Source of the DNA: an uncultured Pelagibacteraceae bacterium
GTDB lineage: Bacteria; Pseudomonadota; Alphaproteobacteria; Pelagibacterales; Pelagibacteraceae
Direction of reading: 5' to 3'
NCBI GenBank assembly: GCA_902551455.1
Contig: CACDDC010000005.1
Coordinates: 1 to 64,000, forward strand
Length of the DNA stretch: 64,000 bases
Made by a program: the position numbers and the translations under genes. The notes below the pieces were generated by a model. The model saw only the letters and a program-made list of their open reading frames with translations, was not told where the DNA came from and made no database searches. Below are positions 1 to 10,969 of this stretch, in pieces; position 1 is the first letter of the stretch, and every line of letters begins with the position of its first letter.

Positions 1-710
1 AAGATACAACTTTGATAATTAATTCAAAAAGTTTAGAAAAAAAATCAAAACTTAGAAATTTCTTTGAAAAAGATAAAAGAACAATATGCATTCCATTCTA
101 TGCAGATGAAATTAATACTTTAAACACGATTGCAACTAGTTTTTTTAAAAAATTAAAAATTCCTATCTCAAGAGAAACAATAAATATTATTACTGAAAGA
201 TGTAATGGTGATAGAAACAATTTAAATAATGAGTTAGAAAAAATAAGAGCTTTCTTAAATGATAAATCAAATATTTCGTTGGATGAAATAAAAACAATAA
301 CTAATCTAGCAGAAAACTATAGTATTTCTGATCTTGCAGATACATGTTTGTCAAAAAATGTAAAGAGAACAATAAAAATTCTTAATGAAAATAATTTTTC
401 TGATCAAGATTGTATACAAATAATTAGAACGATACTTTACAAATCGAAAAGAGTATTAAAAATTAAAAATATTTGTGATAAAGGGAAAAATTTAGATGAA
501 GCAATATCTGAATATAGACCTACAATATTTTGGAAAGATAAACAAATGGTAAAAAACCAAATTTTAGCTTGGAAAAAAAATGAGGCTGAAAAACTTATAA
601 TAGATATTAGTAATATAGAATTATTAGTAAAAAAAAATTCATTCAATTCTGTAAATATAATTTCCGATTTTATTTTAAATACTTCAAATAATTTTAGTAA
701 TTCGCCTTAA
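1..710 (+). CDS. holA: DNA polymerase III subunit delta (5' truncated by window edge)
   Basis: Frame is open from base 3 (DTTLIINSKSLEKKSKLRNFFEK...), so the TTG 'start' at 12 is only the track's first start; HolA-like sequence. Confidence 0.8.
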   Translation, partial: DTTLIINSKSLEKKSKLRNFFEKDKRTICIPFYADEINTLNTIATSFFKKLKIPISRETINIITERCNGDRNNLNNELEKIRAFLNDKSNISLDEIKTITNLAENYSISDLADTCLSKNVKRTIKILNENNFSDQDCIQIIRTILYKSKRVLKIKNICDKGKNLDEAISEYRPTIFWKDKQMVKNQILAWKKNEAEKLIIDISNIELLVKKNSFNSVNIISDFILNTSNNFSNSP

Positions 711-1539
711 TAACCATTATTAATCTATTAAGTTGATCTAAATCTTTGTATTCAAATGTTAGATAACCTGAATTATTTTTTTTATTTTTAATAAAAGTTT
801 TTATACCAATTTTATTTTGGAGGTTTTCTTCTAAATCCTTTAAATTAGGATCTTTGTTTCTAAAGCTATATTTACTTTTCCCTTTTAAGGATCTCACTAA
901 AGTTTCTGTTTGCCTAACTGATAAATTTTTATCTATTATTTTTTTTGCAAGGATAGTGCAATTGTCCAGTCCTACTAAAATTTTTGCATGTCCCTGAGAT
1001 AATTTTTCTTGTTCAATAAATGAAGTAACTTCGATCGGTAAAGTCAAAAGTCTTAAGCAATTAGTAATATGTGCTCTACTTTTGCCAATAAATTTTGCAA
1101 CTTTTTCATGATCATAAGCAAATTCATCAATTAATCTTTTATAGCCATTAGCTTCTTCAATAGGATTTAAATCACTCCTTTGAACATTTTCAACTATTGC
1201 AAATTCCAAAGATTTTAAATCATCAGCTTCGATGACAACAGCTGGCACTTCGTGAAGTCCAGCATTTTGAGCTGCGAGCCACCTTCTTTCTCCAGCAATT
1301 ATTTCGTACTTGCTATCGTGGATTTTAGACCTTCTTACAACAATAGGCTGGATTATTCCTCTTTCTTTAATAGAATTTGTTAATTCCTCTAAACTTATTT
1401 TATCAAATTTTTTTCTTGGTTGGTATTTATTTCTAATTATAGAGCCTATAGGTAACTTATTATTTTTTAAACTTGGACCAGAATCTCCAATAAGCGACGA
1501 CAGTCCTCTACCCAAACCTCTTTTTAAAGGATTATTCAT
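694..1539 (-). CDS. parB: Chromosome partitioning protein ParB
   Basis: GLGRGLSSLIGD N-terminus, IIAGERRWLAAQNAGLHEVPAVV and ENVQRSDLNPIEEA motifs. Confidence 0.97.
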   Translation of the reverse strand: MNNPLKRGLGRGLSSLIGDSGPSLKNNKLPIGSIIRNKYQPRKKFDKISLEELTNSIKERGIIQPIVVRRSKIHDSKYEIIAGERRWLAAQNAGLHEVPAVVIEADDLKSLEFAIVENVQRSDLNPIEEANGYKRLIDEFAYDHEKVAKFIGKSRAHITNCLRLLTLPIEVTSFIEQEKLSQGHAKILVGLDNCTILAKKIIDKNLSVRQTETLVRSLKGKSKYSFRNKDPNLKDLEENLQNKIGIKTFIKNKKNNSGYLTFEYKDLDQLNRLIMVIKANY

Positions 1540-2339
1540 TATGCTGCACTCTCCATAATTTTTTCTTGATTTAAAAATTCATCTGTAAAGTTAAAGTATG
1601 ATTTGCTACCTGGGCAATTTTTATCATATAATAATACTGGTACACCATGAGATGGAGCTTCGGAAAGTCTTACATTTCTGGGTACTACAGTTTGATATAC
1701 TTTATCCTTAAAAAATTCTCTTGCCTCTTTTTCAACCTGGCTGGAAAGCTTATTACGCTTATCATACATAGTAAGAAGAATACCTTTTATCATAAGCTCT
1801 GGATTAAGGTTATTTTTAATTCTATCTATAGTTTTCATGAGCTGGGTTATACCTTCTAAAGCAAAAAATTCAGTTTGCAGAGGCACAACGAGAGAATTAG
1901 AAGATACTAATGCCATGATTGTTAATAAACTGAGCGATGGAGGACAGTCAATTAATACATAATCATATGATGCGTTAGAATCCTTTAAATATGCCATTAT
2001 TTGATCTTTCAAAATAAAGGCTCTTCGGTTATCACCTGCCGTTTCTACCTCTAGTCCAGATAAATCTACATTTGATGTAACCAAATCTAAATTTTCAATT
2101 TTAGTTTTACATATTACATCGTAAATATTTCTTGTGCCATTAAGAACACTATAAATTGTTTTATCTGAGCTTTCGGTATTTGATAGCCCAAGCCCTGTTG
2201 TAGCATTTCCTTGTGGGTCTAAATCAATTACTAAAATTTTTTTTCCTTTTATTGCTAGACCAGCTGCAAGATTTATCACGGTAGTAGTTTTACCAACACC
2301 CCCTTTTTGATTTATTATTGATAAAATTTTTTCATTCAT
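1539..2339 (-). CDS. parA: Chromosome partitioning ATPase ParA
   Basis: NQKGGVGKTTTVINLAAGLA deviant Walker A; adjacent to parB. Confidence 0.97.
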   Translation of the reverse strand: MNEKILSIINQKGGVGKTTTVINLAAGLAIKGKKILVIDLDPQGNATTGLGLSNTESSDKTIYSVLNGTRNIYDVICKTKIENLDLVTSNVDLSGLEVETAGDNRRAFILKDQIMAYLKDSNASYDYVLIDCPPSLSLLTIMALVSSNSLVVPLQTEFFALEGITQLMKTIDRIKNNLNPELMIKGILLTMYDKRNKLSSQVEKEAREFFKDKVYQTVVPRNVRLSEAPSHGVPVLLYDKNCPGSKSYFNFTDEFLNQEKIMESAA

Positions 2340-2971
2340 ATTTTTTTTAAATTACTTATTTTTATTAAAATAGAATCCTCACTAGTTAAACTCTTCTTTT
2401 CTTCATACTTAAATTGCCATTTCATAATAGACTCTTTTAGAATTTCTTTTCTATTTCTCCCCAAGTATAAAATTATATTTTTAAATTTTTTAAAATTTTT
2501 ATCAGCCAGTTGCAATATTATTGGAAGTGGTTTAAAAGCCCTCGCTACAATTAAATCTGTTTTTAAATTTTTTTCTTCAAAAATGTCTTTTTGAAAAATT
2601 TTAGTTTTAAGACTGAATTTTTTTGATACTTCTTTTAAAAAATTACTTTTGTGATAACTTTTTTCGTATAAATGAAACTCCATATCTGATTTTCTATGCT
2701 TCATTATAATTGCAAGCACAATTCCAGGAAGTCCTGACCCTGAGCCTATATCAATGCATAGTTTATCATTTATATCAATAAAATCAATTATTTGTGCACT
2801 ATCTATAATGTGCCTTTCTCTAGAAATTAGTTCTGATTTACTACTAATCAAGTTAATATCTTTATTTCTTTCTAGAATTAACGATCTGAACTCCTCTAAC
2901 TCTGGAAATGTTTCACGTGAAACGTTTAGAGGTTCCAATTTTGAATATTCTATTATGTTCGAATCAATCAA
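2336..2971 (-). CDS. rsmG: 16S rRNA (guanine527-N7)-methyltransferase RsmG
   Basis: NVSRETF N-terminus, [16 protein letters not shown] motif; gidA-gidB-parA-parB order. Confidence 0.95.
   Translation of the reverse strand: MIDSNIIEYSKLEPLNVSRETFPELEEFRSLILERNKDINLISSKSELISRERHIIDSAQIIDFIDINDKLCIDIGSGSGLPGIVLAIIMKHRKSDMEFHLYEKSYHKSNFLKEVSKKFSLKTKIFQKDIFEEKNLKTDLIVARAFKPLPIILQLADKNFKKFKNIILYLGRNRKEILKESIMKWQFKYEEKKSLTSEDSILIKISNLKKI
2909..2924. promoter_or_regulatory. parS: parS centromere-like site
   Basis: TGTTTCACGTGAAACG, 15/16 match to the consensus TGTTTCACGTGAAACA, next to parAB and within rsmG. Confidence 0.92.
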
Positions 2972-4839
2972 GCTATATGCTTAATAGACTTTCTTTTGAC
3001 ATGTGACAACAAAATATATGCAGCTGCAGGGGTTATACCGTCTATTCTTAAAGCTTGACCCATAGTTCTTGGTTTAATTTGCTTAAATTTTGATTTTACC
3101 TCATTTGAAAGACCACTTAAATCGTCATAATTAACGTTATCAGGAATTTTAAGATTTTCATCTCTTTTAAATGCTAAAATATCTGCATTTTGCTTGGTCA
3201 AATAACCTCTATAGTGAGCGTTAATTTCTATCTGATCATCAATTTCTTTTGAAATATTAGGTATTTGAGGCCATATTACGCGTATTTTAGGCATATTTAC
3301 ATCTTTTTGACCCAGTATTTGATAAGCATTTCTTGATATTCCATCTTTTGCAATATTAATTCCATATTTTGCAACTTTAGATGGGGTTATAGAAAGTTTT
3401 TCCATTTTATTTGATATAAAAGATAGATTTTTTGATTTTTCAAAGAATATTTGTGCCCTTTTTTGAGAAACAACCCCAATATCAATACCTTTTTGAGTTA
3501 GCCTAAGGTCAGCATTATCAGCTCTTAGAGTAAGTCTATATTCGGCTCTAGAGGTAAACATCCTATATGGTTCAGCCACACCTTTTGTAACAAGATCGTC
3601 AATCATAACGCCAATATATGCTTCTGATCGGTCTAATATAAATGGCTCTTGACCTTTAAATGATAAGGCCGCATTGATACCTGCTACCAGTCCTTGTGCG
3701 GCAGCTTCCTCATACCCTGTGGTACCGTTAATTTGACCTGCTAGGTACAAATTCTGTATTTTTTTGGTTTCCAATGTTAAAAACAATTCTCTAGGATCTA
3801 CATAATCGTATTCTATTGCATATCCAGGCCTTATAATAGTAACATTCTCTAAACCTTTGATTTTACTACATATTTCTTGTTGCACATCAGCTGGTAGAGA
3901 TGTAGATATTCCATTTGGGTAGACAGTATTATCATTTAAGCCTTCTGGTTCTAGAAATATTTGATGCCTTTGTTTTTCAGAGAATTTTACTACTTTATCT
4001 TCGATTGATGGACAATATCTTGGTCCTACTCCTTTAATACTTCCAGAGTACATAGCACTACGCTTTATGTTTTTACAAATGATCTTGTGTACTTCGTTGT
4101 TGGTGTATGTCATTCGACATGACACTTGTTTATTTAAATTTATATTAGTTAGAAAAGAAAAAAAATAAGGATCATCATCAGCATACTGTTCTTCTAGATT
4201 ATCAAAATTAATAGTTTTAGAATCTAATCTTGGCGGCGTACCAGTTTTTAATCTTCCAATCTTAAAATTATTTTTATTAAGTTGATCGCTCAAACCAGTC
4301 GTAGGTTTTTCATTATATCTACCTGCAGGAATTTTTTTATCACCTATATGTATCAAACCATTCAAAAAAGTGCCAGTTGTCAATATTATCTTTGTAGATG
4401 TAAATTTTTTTCCAGACTTAGTAATAAATCCATATATCTTGTTCTTAGCAAATATGAATTGAATTACAGACTCTGAAAAAATCGTTAAATTACAGTAGTT
4501 TAGCAGTTTTTCCTGCATATATTTCTTATATAACGACCTATCACTTTGTGTTCTTGGTCCTCTTACGGCAGGGCCTCTGCTTCTATTCAACAGCCTAAAT
4601 TGTATACCAGATTTATCAGCAACATCAGCCATAACGCCATCTAATGCATCTATTTCTCTTACCAGATGTCCTTTCCCTAATCCTCCTATTGCAGGATTAC
4701 ATGACATTTCTCCGATAGTTTCAACACTGTGAGTAAATAGCGCTGTTCTAACTCCTAGACGTGCGGAAGCTGCAGCTGCTTCACAACCAGCATGACCTCC
4801 GCCTATTACTACTACATCAAATGTTTTATCATTTTGCAT
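2968..4839 (-). CDS. mnmG: tRNA uridine-5-carboxymethylaminomethyl modification enzyme MnmG (GidA)
   Basis: [17 protein letters not shown] motif, full-length GidA-like sequence. Confidence 0.98.
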   Translation of the reverse strand: MQNDKTFDVVVIGGGHAGCEAAAASARLGVRTALFTHSVETIGEMSCNPAIGGLGKGHLVREIDALDGVMADVADKSGIQFRLLNRSRGPAVRGPRTQSDRSLYKKYMQEKLLNYCNLTIFSESVIQFIFAKNKIYGFITKSGKKFTSTKIILTTGTFLNGLIHIGDKKIPAGRYNEKPTTGLSDQLNKNNFKIGRLKTGTPPRLDSKTINFDNLEEQYADDDPYFFSFLTNINLNKQVSCRMTYTNNEVHKIICKNIKRSAMYSGSIKGVGPRYCPSIEDKVVKFSEKQRHQIFLEPEGLNDNTVYPNGISTSLPADVQQEICSKIKGLENVTIIRPGYAIEYDYVDPRELFLTLETKKIQNLYLAGQINGTTGYEEAAAQGLVAGINAALSFKGQEPFILDRSEAYIGVMIDDLVTKGVAEPYRMFTSRAEYRLTLRADNADLRLTQKGIDIGVVSQKRAQIFFEKSKNLSFISNKMEKLSITPSKVAKYGINIAKDGISRNAYQILGQKDVNMPKIRVIWPQIPNISKEIDDQIEINAHYRGYLTKQNADILAFKRDENLKIPDNVNYDDLSGLSNEVKSKFKQIKPRTMGQALRIDGITPAAAYILLSHVKRKSIKHIA

Positions 4840-4923
4840 GATATAAACTTATATTTCATATAAATATTTACAAGTAATCTATATTGAGTTCAAATAAGCT
4901 ACATTTACCAACAAAAAGTACAT

Positions 4924-4970
4924 AAAAAAGTCGAAAAATGCAGGTAAATCTTTAATTATTTACCAATGCA
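4924..4970 (-). terminator. Candidate rho-independent terminator downstream of mnmE
   Basis: Inverted repeat TGCA-GGTAAAT / ATTTACC-aa-TGCA overlapping the mnmE stop, followed on the minus strand by TTTTTCGACTTTTTT. Confidence 0.5.
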
Positions 4971-6287
4971 AAAATCGTTGAAAATACTACCTAATATCTC
5001 CTCAACATCTACATTACCTACTATCATGCCTAAATGTCTTGTTGCTAACCTAATGTCTTCTGCAGCTTTATCAAAATCATCTGAATTTCTTTTGGTTTCA
5101 AAATTTTCTAGATGATAAACACATTGTTCTAAATGTTGTCTGTGTCTTTCTCTAGTAATTAAAATTTGTTCTGAATTAATAAATTTATTTTTTAATTTAT
5201 TTTTAATCTCAATAATTAATTGGTTAATATTTTTTTCTTCTTTAATTGAAATAAAAATTGGATTGTACTTTTTAAAATCTTTTTTATTTATATTAATTCT
5301 TAAATCACATTTATTTACTACTATTATTGATTTTTCTGATATTATATTGTCTAAAAACCTAGTAAAATCAGTACTTTTTACATCTACAATCACTATATTT
5401 AAGTCTGCATCTGCTGCTTTTTTAAGGGCTAATCTTATACCCTTTTTTTCTATTTCATCTTTCGATTTTCTAATACCGGCAGTATCAGAAACAACTACAG
5501 GAAAGCCATCAATATTCAAATGAGTTTCTATAACATCTCGAGTGGTCCCAGCGATTTCTGAAACTATTGCAACTTCTCTTCTTGATAAATAATTTAGCAG
5601 GCTAGATTTACCTGCATTAGTTGGTCCTACTATTGCAATTTTAAAACCTTCTCTAACTCTTTCACCTACTTTTTGATCTTCTAAAGTTTTTTTAATTTCT
5701 GATTTAATTTTAAGGCAATCATTCTTTATATTTTTTAAAATATCTTTTGGTAAATTATCTTCTGGAAAATCAATTTTAGCTTCTACATTGGATAAAATTT
5801 TTATTAATCCACTTCTCCATTTTTCAAATTTCTTGTTACTTTCACCAGACATTATTTTTATAGCTTGTTTTCTTTGAATTTCAGTTTCAGATGCAATTAG
5901 ATCACCTATACTTTCAGCTTTAAGTAAATTTATTTTATTATTTTGAAATGCTAGCTTAGTAAACTCACCTGGCTCGGCTAATCTGCAATTTTCAATCTTG
6001 GAAATTGATTTTTGGATTTCTAATACTACTGCTCTGCTTCCATGGACATGAAATTCTACCATATCCTCACCTGTGTAGCTCTCTGGCCCAGGAAACCACA
6101 ATATTATCCCTTCATCAATAAGCTCATTAGTATTGATATTGTTGATTTTTTTGAGTGTTGCTATTCTAGGTCTTGGAAAACTACCTTTTATTAATTTTTT
6201 TATTATATTTTTTGATTGAGGGCCTGAAACTCTTATTACAGCCACACCAGCCAAGCCAGAACCTGATGAAAGTGCATAAATTGTCAT
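4956..6287 (-). CDS. mnmE: tRNA modification GTPase MnmE (TrmE)
   Basis: GPTNAGKSSLLN, DTAGIR and C-terminal FCIGK motifs. Confidence 0.98.
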   Translation of the reverse strand: MTIYALSSGSGLAGVAVIRVSGPQSKNIIKKLIKGSFPRPRIATLKKINNINTNELIDEGIILWFPGPESYTGEDMVEFHVHGSRAVVLEIQKSISKIENCRLAEPGEFTKLAFQNNKINLLKAESIGDLIASETEIQRKQAIKIMSGESNKKFEKWRSGLIKILSNVEAKIDFPEDNLPKDILKNIKNDCLKIKSEIKKTLEDQKVGERVREGFKIAIVGPTNAGKSSLLNYLSRREVAIVSEIAGTTRDVIETHLNIDGFPVVVSDTAGIRKSKDEIEKKGIRLALKKAADADLNIVIVDVKSTDFTRFLDNIISEKSIIVVNKCDLRININKKDFKKYNPIFISIKEEKNINQLIIEIKNKLKNKFINSEQILITRERHRQHLEQCVYHLENFETKRNSDDFDKAAEDIRLATRHLGMIVGNVDVEEILGSIFNDFCIGK

Positions 6288-6374
6288 ATTATATTATATT
6301 CTCTTTAATTAATTTTTATATGATATACATAGTTATTAAAAATCATTCAGTTATTTTGTCAATACTATTAAAAA

Positions 6375-7190
6375 ATGATACTATGGCTAGCATCATATCC
6401 TAAAAGTGGAAATACTTGGGTCCGGGCTTTTTTAACTAACTATTTTTCTAATAAATCAGAAAATATTTTTAATGACTTAAAAGAAATTGAAAATTTTCCA
6501 AATAAAAAATTATTTGATGGTATAGTTAATTTAGAATTGATAAAAAACAACAAACTTGAAATTTTTAAACATTATATTTCTGCCCAAGAGAAATTAAACC
6601 TAAATAATAAATTAAATATTGTTAAAACACATAATTTTGCTGGATCAATAAATGGCTTTCCATTTTCTAACTTAAGTAACACTTGTGGATTTATTTATAT
6701 AGTAAGAGATCCTAGATCTGTATTGGTTTCTTACTCACACTATAGTCAATTACCTTTTCAAAAAACACTAAAATCTATGTTAAACCAAAATTTAATAAGC
6801 ATGAGTAATGAAATTCCGGAAGCACGTTTAGATTGGAAAACGCATGTTAGGTCTTGGCTAAATAATAGTTGGCCTAGAATTTTAATTAAATATGAGGATC
6901 TTCATAAAGATCCATTTAAATATTTTACACAAATATTAACCTTTATAAGTAAATTCAAAAAAGTTGAGATTGAGGAAAGTAAAATTAAAAAATCTATAGA
7001 AAATTGTAGTTTTGATAAATTAAGTAGACTTGAAAAGACAAAAGGTTTTAAAGAAAAAAAAAACATAAATATAAAGTTTTTTAGAAAAGGCCAAATCGAT
7101 GAATGGAAAAAGGTTCTGCCTAATGATTTAATTATACAAATAGAATCTAGCTTCTATGATGAAATGAAAAAATTGGGGTATTTACAATAA
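6375..7190 (+). CDS. Sulfotransferase domain protein
   Basis: WLASYPKSGNTWVRAFLTNYF (5'-PSB loop) and IVRDPRSVLVSYSHY (3'-PB) motifs. Confidence 0.88.
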   Translation: MILWLASYPKSGNTWVRAFLTNYFSNKSENIFNDLKEIENFPNKKLFDGIVNLELIKNNKLEIFKHYISAQEKLNLNNKLNIVKTHNFAGSINGFPFSNLSNTCGFIYIVRDPRSVLVSYSHYSQLPFQKTLKSMLNQNLISMSNEIPEARLDWKTHVRSWLNNSWPRILIKYEDLHKDPFKYFTQILTFISKFKKVEIEESKIKKSIENCSFDKLSRLEKTKGFKEKKNINIKFFRKGQIDEWKKVLPNDLIIQIESSFYDEMKKLGYLQ

Positions 7191-7221
7191 TTAAATGTAG
7201 TTTTTTTAGAATTTAAAGAAA

Positions 7222-8493
7222 TTAAGAGGGTTTATTCATTGAATTAAAAAATTCAGAATTACTTTTTGTATTTTTTAGTTTTGAATTTATGAACTCAATT
7301 GCATCCATTGTTCCCATTGGACCTATAATTCTTCTTAACACATTCATTTTTTGAAGATCATTTTTATCAAATAATAACTCCTCTCTTCTTGTGCCTGATT
7401 TTGTTATATCTATTGCTGGGAAAATTCTTTTTTCTGATATTTTTCTATCTAATATAAGTTCGCTGTTACCTGTTCCTTTAAATTCTTCAAAAATTACTTC
7501 ATCCATTCTACTTCCAGTATCAATTAATGCTGTTGAAATTATTGTAAGAGAACCTCCTTCTTCAATATTTCTAGCAGCACCAAAAAATCTTTTTGGTCTT
7601 TGAAGAGCATTTGCATCAACACCACCAGTCAATACTTTTCCAGAACTAGGAACAACAGCATTATAAGCTCTTCCAAGTCTAGTTATTGAGTCTAGCAATA
7701 TTACTACATCTTTTTTATGCTCAGTTAATCTTTTTGCCTTTTCAATTACCATTTCAGCAACTGCTACATGACGTTGGGCAGGTTCATCAAACGTAGAGCT
7801 TATAACTTCTCCTTTTACAGTTCTTTGCATATCTGTTACTTCTTCTGGCCTTTCATCAATCAAAAGAACCATCAGATAACATTCGGGATGATTTGCTGAT
7901 ATTGAATTAGCTATACTTTGTAATATCATTGTTTTTCCAGCTTTGGGTGGTGATATAATTAATGATCTTTGTCCTTTACCTATTGGACTAACTAGATCAA
8001 TTAATCTTGGTGTTAAATCAGGTTTTTTTTCAATTTTTACAGTTTCCACCTCCATTGCCAACTGCTTGTTAGGATAAAGTGGAGTTAAATTATCGAATGC
8101 TATTTTATGTTTAAATTTATTTGGATCTTCAAAATTAATTTTACTAACTTGTAACAAAGCAAAATATCTTTCTCCATCTTTTGGAGCTCTAACAGGTCCC
8201 TCGACTGTATCTCCAGTTCTTAAACCAAATCGTCTGATTTGACTTGGGCTAATATATATATCATCAGCTCCAGGTAAGTAATTTGATTCAATTGCTCTAA
8301 GAAAACCAAAACCATCTTGTAACAACTGTAGAACTCCTCCTCCAGTAATTTCCTCGCCTTTCTCTGCTAATTTTTTTAAAATGGCAAAATAAATTTCTTG
8401 CCTTCGTAATGTGCTAGCATTTTCTATTCCTAATTTTTCTGCCTCGGTAATAAGATGTTCTGAACTTTTTTCTTTTAATTCTTGTATATTCAT
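7222..8493 (-). CDS. rho: Transcription termination factor Rho
   Basis: [16 protein letters not shown]-loop, [35 protein letters not shown]. Confidence 0.98.
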   Translation of the reverse strand: MNIQELKEKSSEHLITEAEKLGIENASTLRRQEIYFAILKKLAEKGEEITGGGVLQLLQDGFGFLRAIESNYLPGADDIYISPSQIRRFGLRTGDTVEGPVRAPKDGERYFALLQVSKINFEDPNKFKHKIAFDNLTPLYPNKQLAMEVETVKIEKKPDLTPRLIDLVSPIGKGQRSLIISPPKAGKTMILQSIANSISANHPECYLMVLLIDERPEEVTDMQRTVKGEVISSTFDEPAQRHVAVAEMVIEKAKRLTEHKKDVVILLDSITRLGRAYNAVVPSSGKVLTGGVDANALQRPKRFFGAARNIEEGGSLTIISTALIDTGSRMDEVIFEEFKGTGNSELILDRKISEKRIFPAIDITKSGTRREELLFDKNDLQKMNVLRRIIGPMGTMDAIEFINSKLKNTKSNSEFFNSMNKPS

Positions 8494-8549
8494 GAAGGGA
8501 TTTTAAATTAGATGAGGTTAATATATATCTTAAATTAAATTTTTCAAGC

Positions 8550-8984
8550 CTAGTTGGGCTTAATAATTACAATAAATACTATTAAAATTAACAGTATTGT
8601 TGGAACTTCATTAAAAAATCTGTAAAATCTTGAAGAAAGCGTATTACTATTAAGGTAAAATTTATTAAGACATCTTCCTAGAAAAAAATGATATAAAGTT
8701 AAAACTACCACTAAAAATATTTTAATTTTTAGCCATTTTGTTGAAAGTTGATCAAAGCCTATATTGTGAATGAGTAAAAGCCCAAATAACCACGCAATAA
8801 GCATTGCCGGGGTCATAATATATAAATAAAGTTTTCTTTCCATTATTTTAAAAACATCGGAAATATCTTTATTTTTTTCATTTTCTACATGATATACAAA
8901 AATTCTTGGTAAATATAATAATCCAGCCATCCAAGAAACTACTGCTATTATATGCAGCGATTTAAATATTAAATATGTATTCAT
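8550..8984 (-). CDS. hemJ: Protoporphyrinogen oxidase HemJ (UPF0093 membrane protein)
   Basis: LHIIAVVSWMAGLLYLPRIFVYH; next to hemH and hemE. Confidence 0.88.
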   Translation of the reverse strand: MNTYLIFKSLHIIAVVSWMAGLLYLPRIFVYHVENEKNKDISDVFKIMERKLYLYIMTPAMLIAWLFGLLLIHNIGFDQLSTKWLKIKIFLVVVLTLYHFFLGRCLNKFYLNSNTLSSRFYRFFNEVPTILLILIVFIVIIKPN

Positions 8985-8987
8985 AGA

Positions 8988-9980
8988 TTAATAATATTTT
9001 GTTACTAAATGTTTAAGTAAATTAATATGATCATAACTATCATTAAGACAAGGAACCATATCAAAATTTTGTCCTCCAAATTTTATAAAAGTTTCTTTTC
9101 CTTGGATTAAAATTTCTTCCAATGTTTCTACACAATCAGCCGAAAAACCAGGACATATAACTAAAATGTTTTTTTTACCTTCCTTTGGCAAAGTTTCTAG
9201 GGTTTTGTCGGTATAAGGCCGTAACCATTCTTCAGGGCCAAATCTAGATTGAAATGTTGTTTTGATTGGGATTTTTTTGAATTTCTCAGAAACTAATCTT
9301 GAAGTTTTATGACAATAACAATGGTACGGATCACCTTTATCAAAATACTTTTGTGGTATCCCATGATAAGAAGCTATTATTAGATCAGGTTTCCAGGTTA
9401 TTTCATTTAATTTTTTATTTAAACTATTAACTAAAGCATCAATATAGAATGGCTCAGACTCATAATGAGGAATAATTTTTACATTTGGTTGCCATCTCAT
9501 CTTCATAATTGTTCTATAAACTTCATCACATACTGTTGCTGTTGTTGCTGAAGCATATTGTGGATATAGAGGAAGAATAATAATATTTTTACATCCTTTA
9601 ATACTTAATTCTTCAATTTTTTTTTTTATACTAGGTTCCCCATACCTCATTGCATAATCTACTATTAATTTTTCAGATCCAATTTCTTTTGAAAGTTTTT
9701 GTGATTGCATTAAAGTATAATATCTGAGAGGGGACATATTTTTATCTTTCATCCATATTTTTTTATAAGCTTTTGCAGTTTTTGATGGTCTAAAGTTTAA
9801 TATGAAAATGTTTAATATGATTTTCCATATAATAGGATTTATCTCAATAACTCTATTGTCAGATAAAAACTCATGTAAATACTTTCTTATATCCCACCAA
9901 CCTGTAGAATTAGGTGTACCAAGATTAATTAACAGCACACCTGTCTTATCAAATTTTACCTCCGGGTGTTTATCTAACAT
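8988..9980 (-). CDS. hemH: Ferrochelatase
   Basis: GVLLINLGTP, SYHGIPQKYFDKGDPYHCYC motifs. Confidence 0.97.
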   Translation of the reverse strand: MLDKHPEVKFDKTGVLLINLGTPNSTGWWDIRKYLHEFLSDNRVIEINPIIWKIILNIFILNFRPSKTAKAYKKIWMKDKNMSPLRYYTLMQSQKLSKEIGSEKLIVDYAMRYGEPSIKKKIEELSIKGCKNIIILPLYPQYASATTATVCDEVYRTIMKMRWQPNVKIIPHYESEPFYIDALVNSLNKKLNEITWKPDLIIASYHGIPQKYFDKGDPYHCYCHKTSRLVSEKFKKIPIKTTFQSRFGPEEWLRPYTDKTLETLPKEGKKNILVICPGFSADCVETLEEILIQGKETFIKFGGQNFDMVPCLNDSYDHINLLKHLVTKYY

Positions 9981-10969
9981 TTAAATTCCTTAACTAATCT
10001 AACCAAGTAATCTACGTTATCTGGATTTGTTTCTGGCAATACTCCGTGTCCCAAATTGAAAATGTATGGTTTGTCTTTAAATAAATTTAAATATTTTGTT
10101 GCTTCTTTTTTTAAATCTTCTCTATTTCCTAATAAAACCTTAGGATTTAATCCCCCTTGTATAGCAATATTAATATCTTGCTTAATTATTTTAGGATCTA
10201 CATTATAATCAATATTGATTGCATCTGGTTTTATTACTTCTACATATTTTTTGTAGTTTTTGATGTTTCTTGGAAAACATATTACTGGAACACCTAAAGA
10301 TTTTATATATTCAACTAAACTAAAAGTTGGTTTGTAAATAAACTTTTCTAAATCTTTTTCATCTACAAGTCCGGCCCAACTATCAAATATTTGAATTATA
10401 TTTGCTCCGTGTTTAATTTGATTGTTTATATGTATTTTTAAATATTTATCTATGAGTTTTAAAATATTAAAAGTTAAATGATTATTAAATAATTCTTTAT
10501 TAATATTTTTTTTAGGTGATTGTTTATTAAGCATATAAACAAGGAGTGTCCATGGAGCTCCTACAAAACCAATTAGATCCTTAGTATTTTTATTTGAATA
10601 TTCTGATACTTTTTTTATAGAATTATAAATAGGTTGAAGTTTTTTTACAAAATTATCTTCATTAATTTTATTAATATCTAATTCTTGCAGAATGGGTCCG
10701 AAATTTTTCTTAAATTCTACCTTTTGTCCAATACCATATGGTAACATTAATATATCTGAAAATATTATTGCTGCATCAAGGTTAAATCGTTTTAAAGGTT
10801 GTAAAGTAATCTCATAAGATAATTTTTCATTTAAACATAAATTTATAAAATTTGGGTTTTCTTTTCTTATTTCTCTGAACTCAGGTAAATATCTCCCAGC
10901 TTGCCTCATTAACCAGATTGGCTTAATTTTAGTATTGTTATTTAGAATACATTCTCTTAAAGGACTCAT
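9974..10969 (-). CDS. hemE: Uroporphyrinogen decarboxylase
   Basis: PIWLMRQAGRYLPEFREIR, FNLGHGVLPETNPDNV motifs. Confidence 0.98.
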   Translation of the reverse strand: MSPLRECILNNNTKIKPIWLMRQAGRYLPEFREIRKENPNFINLCLNEKLSYEITLQPLKRFNLDAAIIFSDILMLPYGIGQKVEFKKNFGPILQELDINKINEDNFVKKLQPIYNSIKKVSEYSNKNTKDLIGFVGAPWTLLVYMLNKQSPKKNINKELFNNHLTFNILKLIDKYLKIHINNQIKHGANIIQIFDSWAGLVDEKDLEKFIYKPTFSLVEYIKSLGVPVICFPRNIKNYKKYVEVIKPDAINIDYNVDPKIIKQDINIAIQGGLNPKVLLGNREDLKKEATKYLNLFKDKPYIFNLGHGVLPETNPDNVDYLVRLVKEFKC

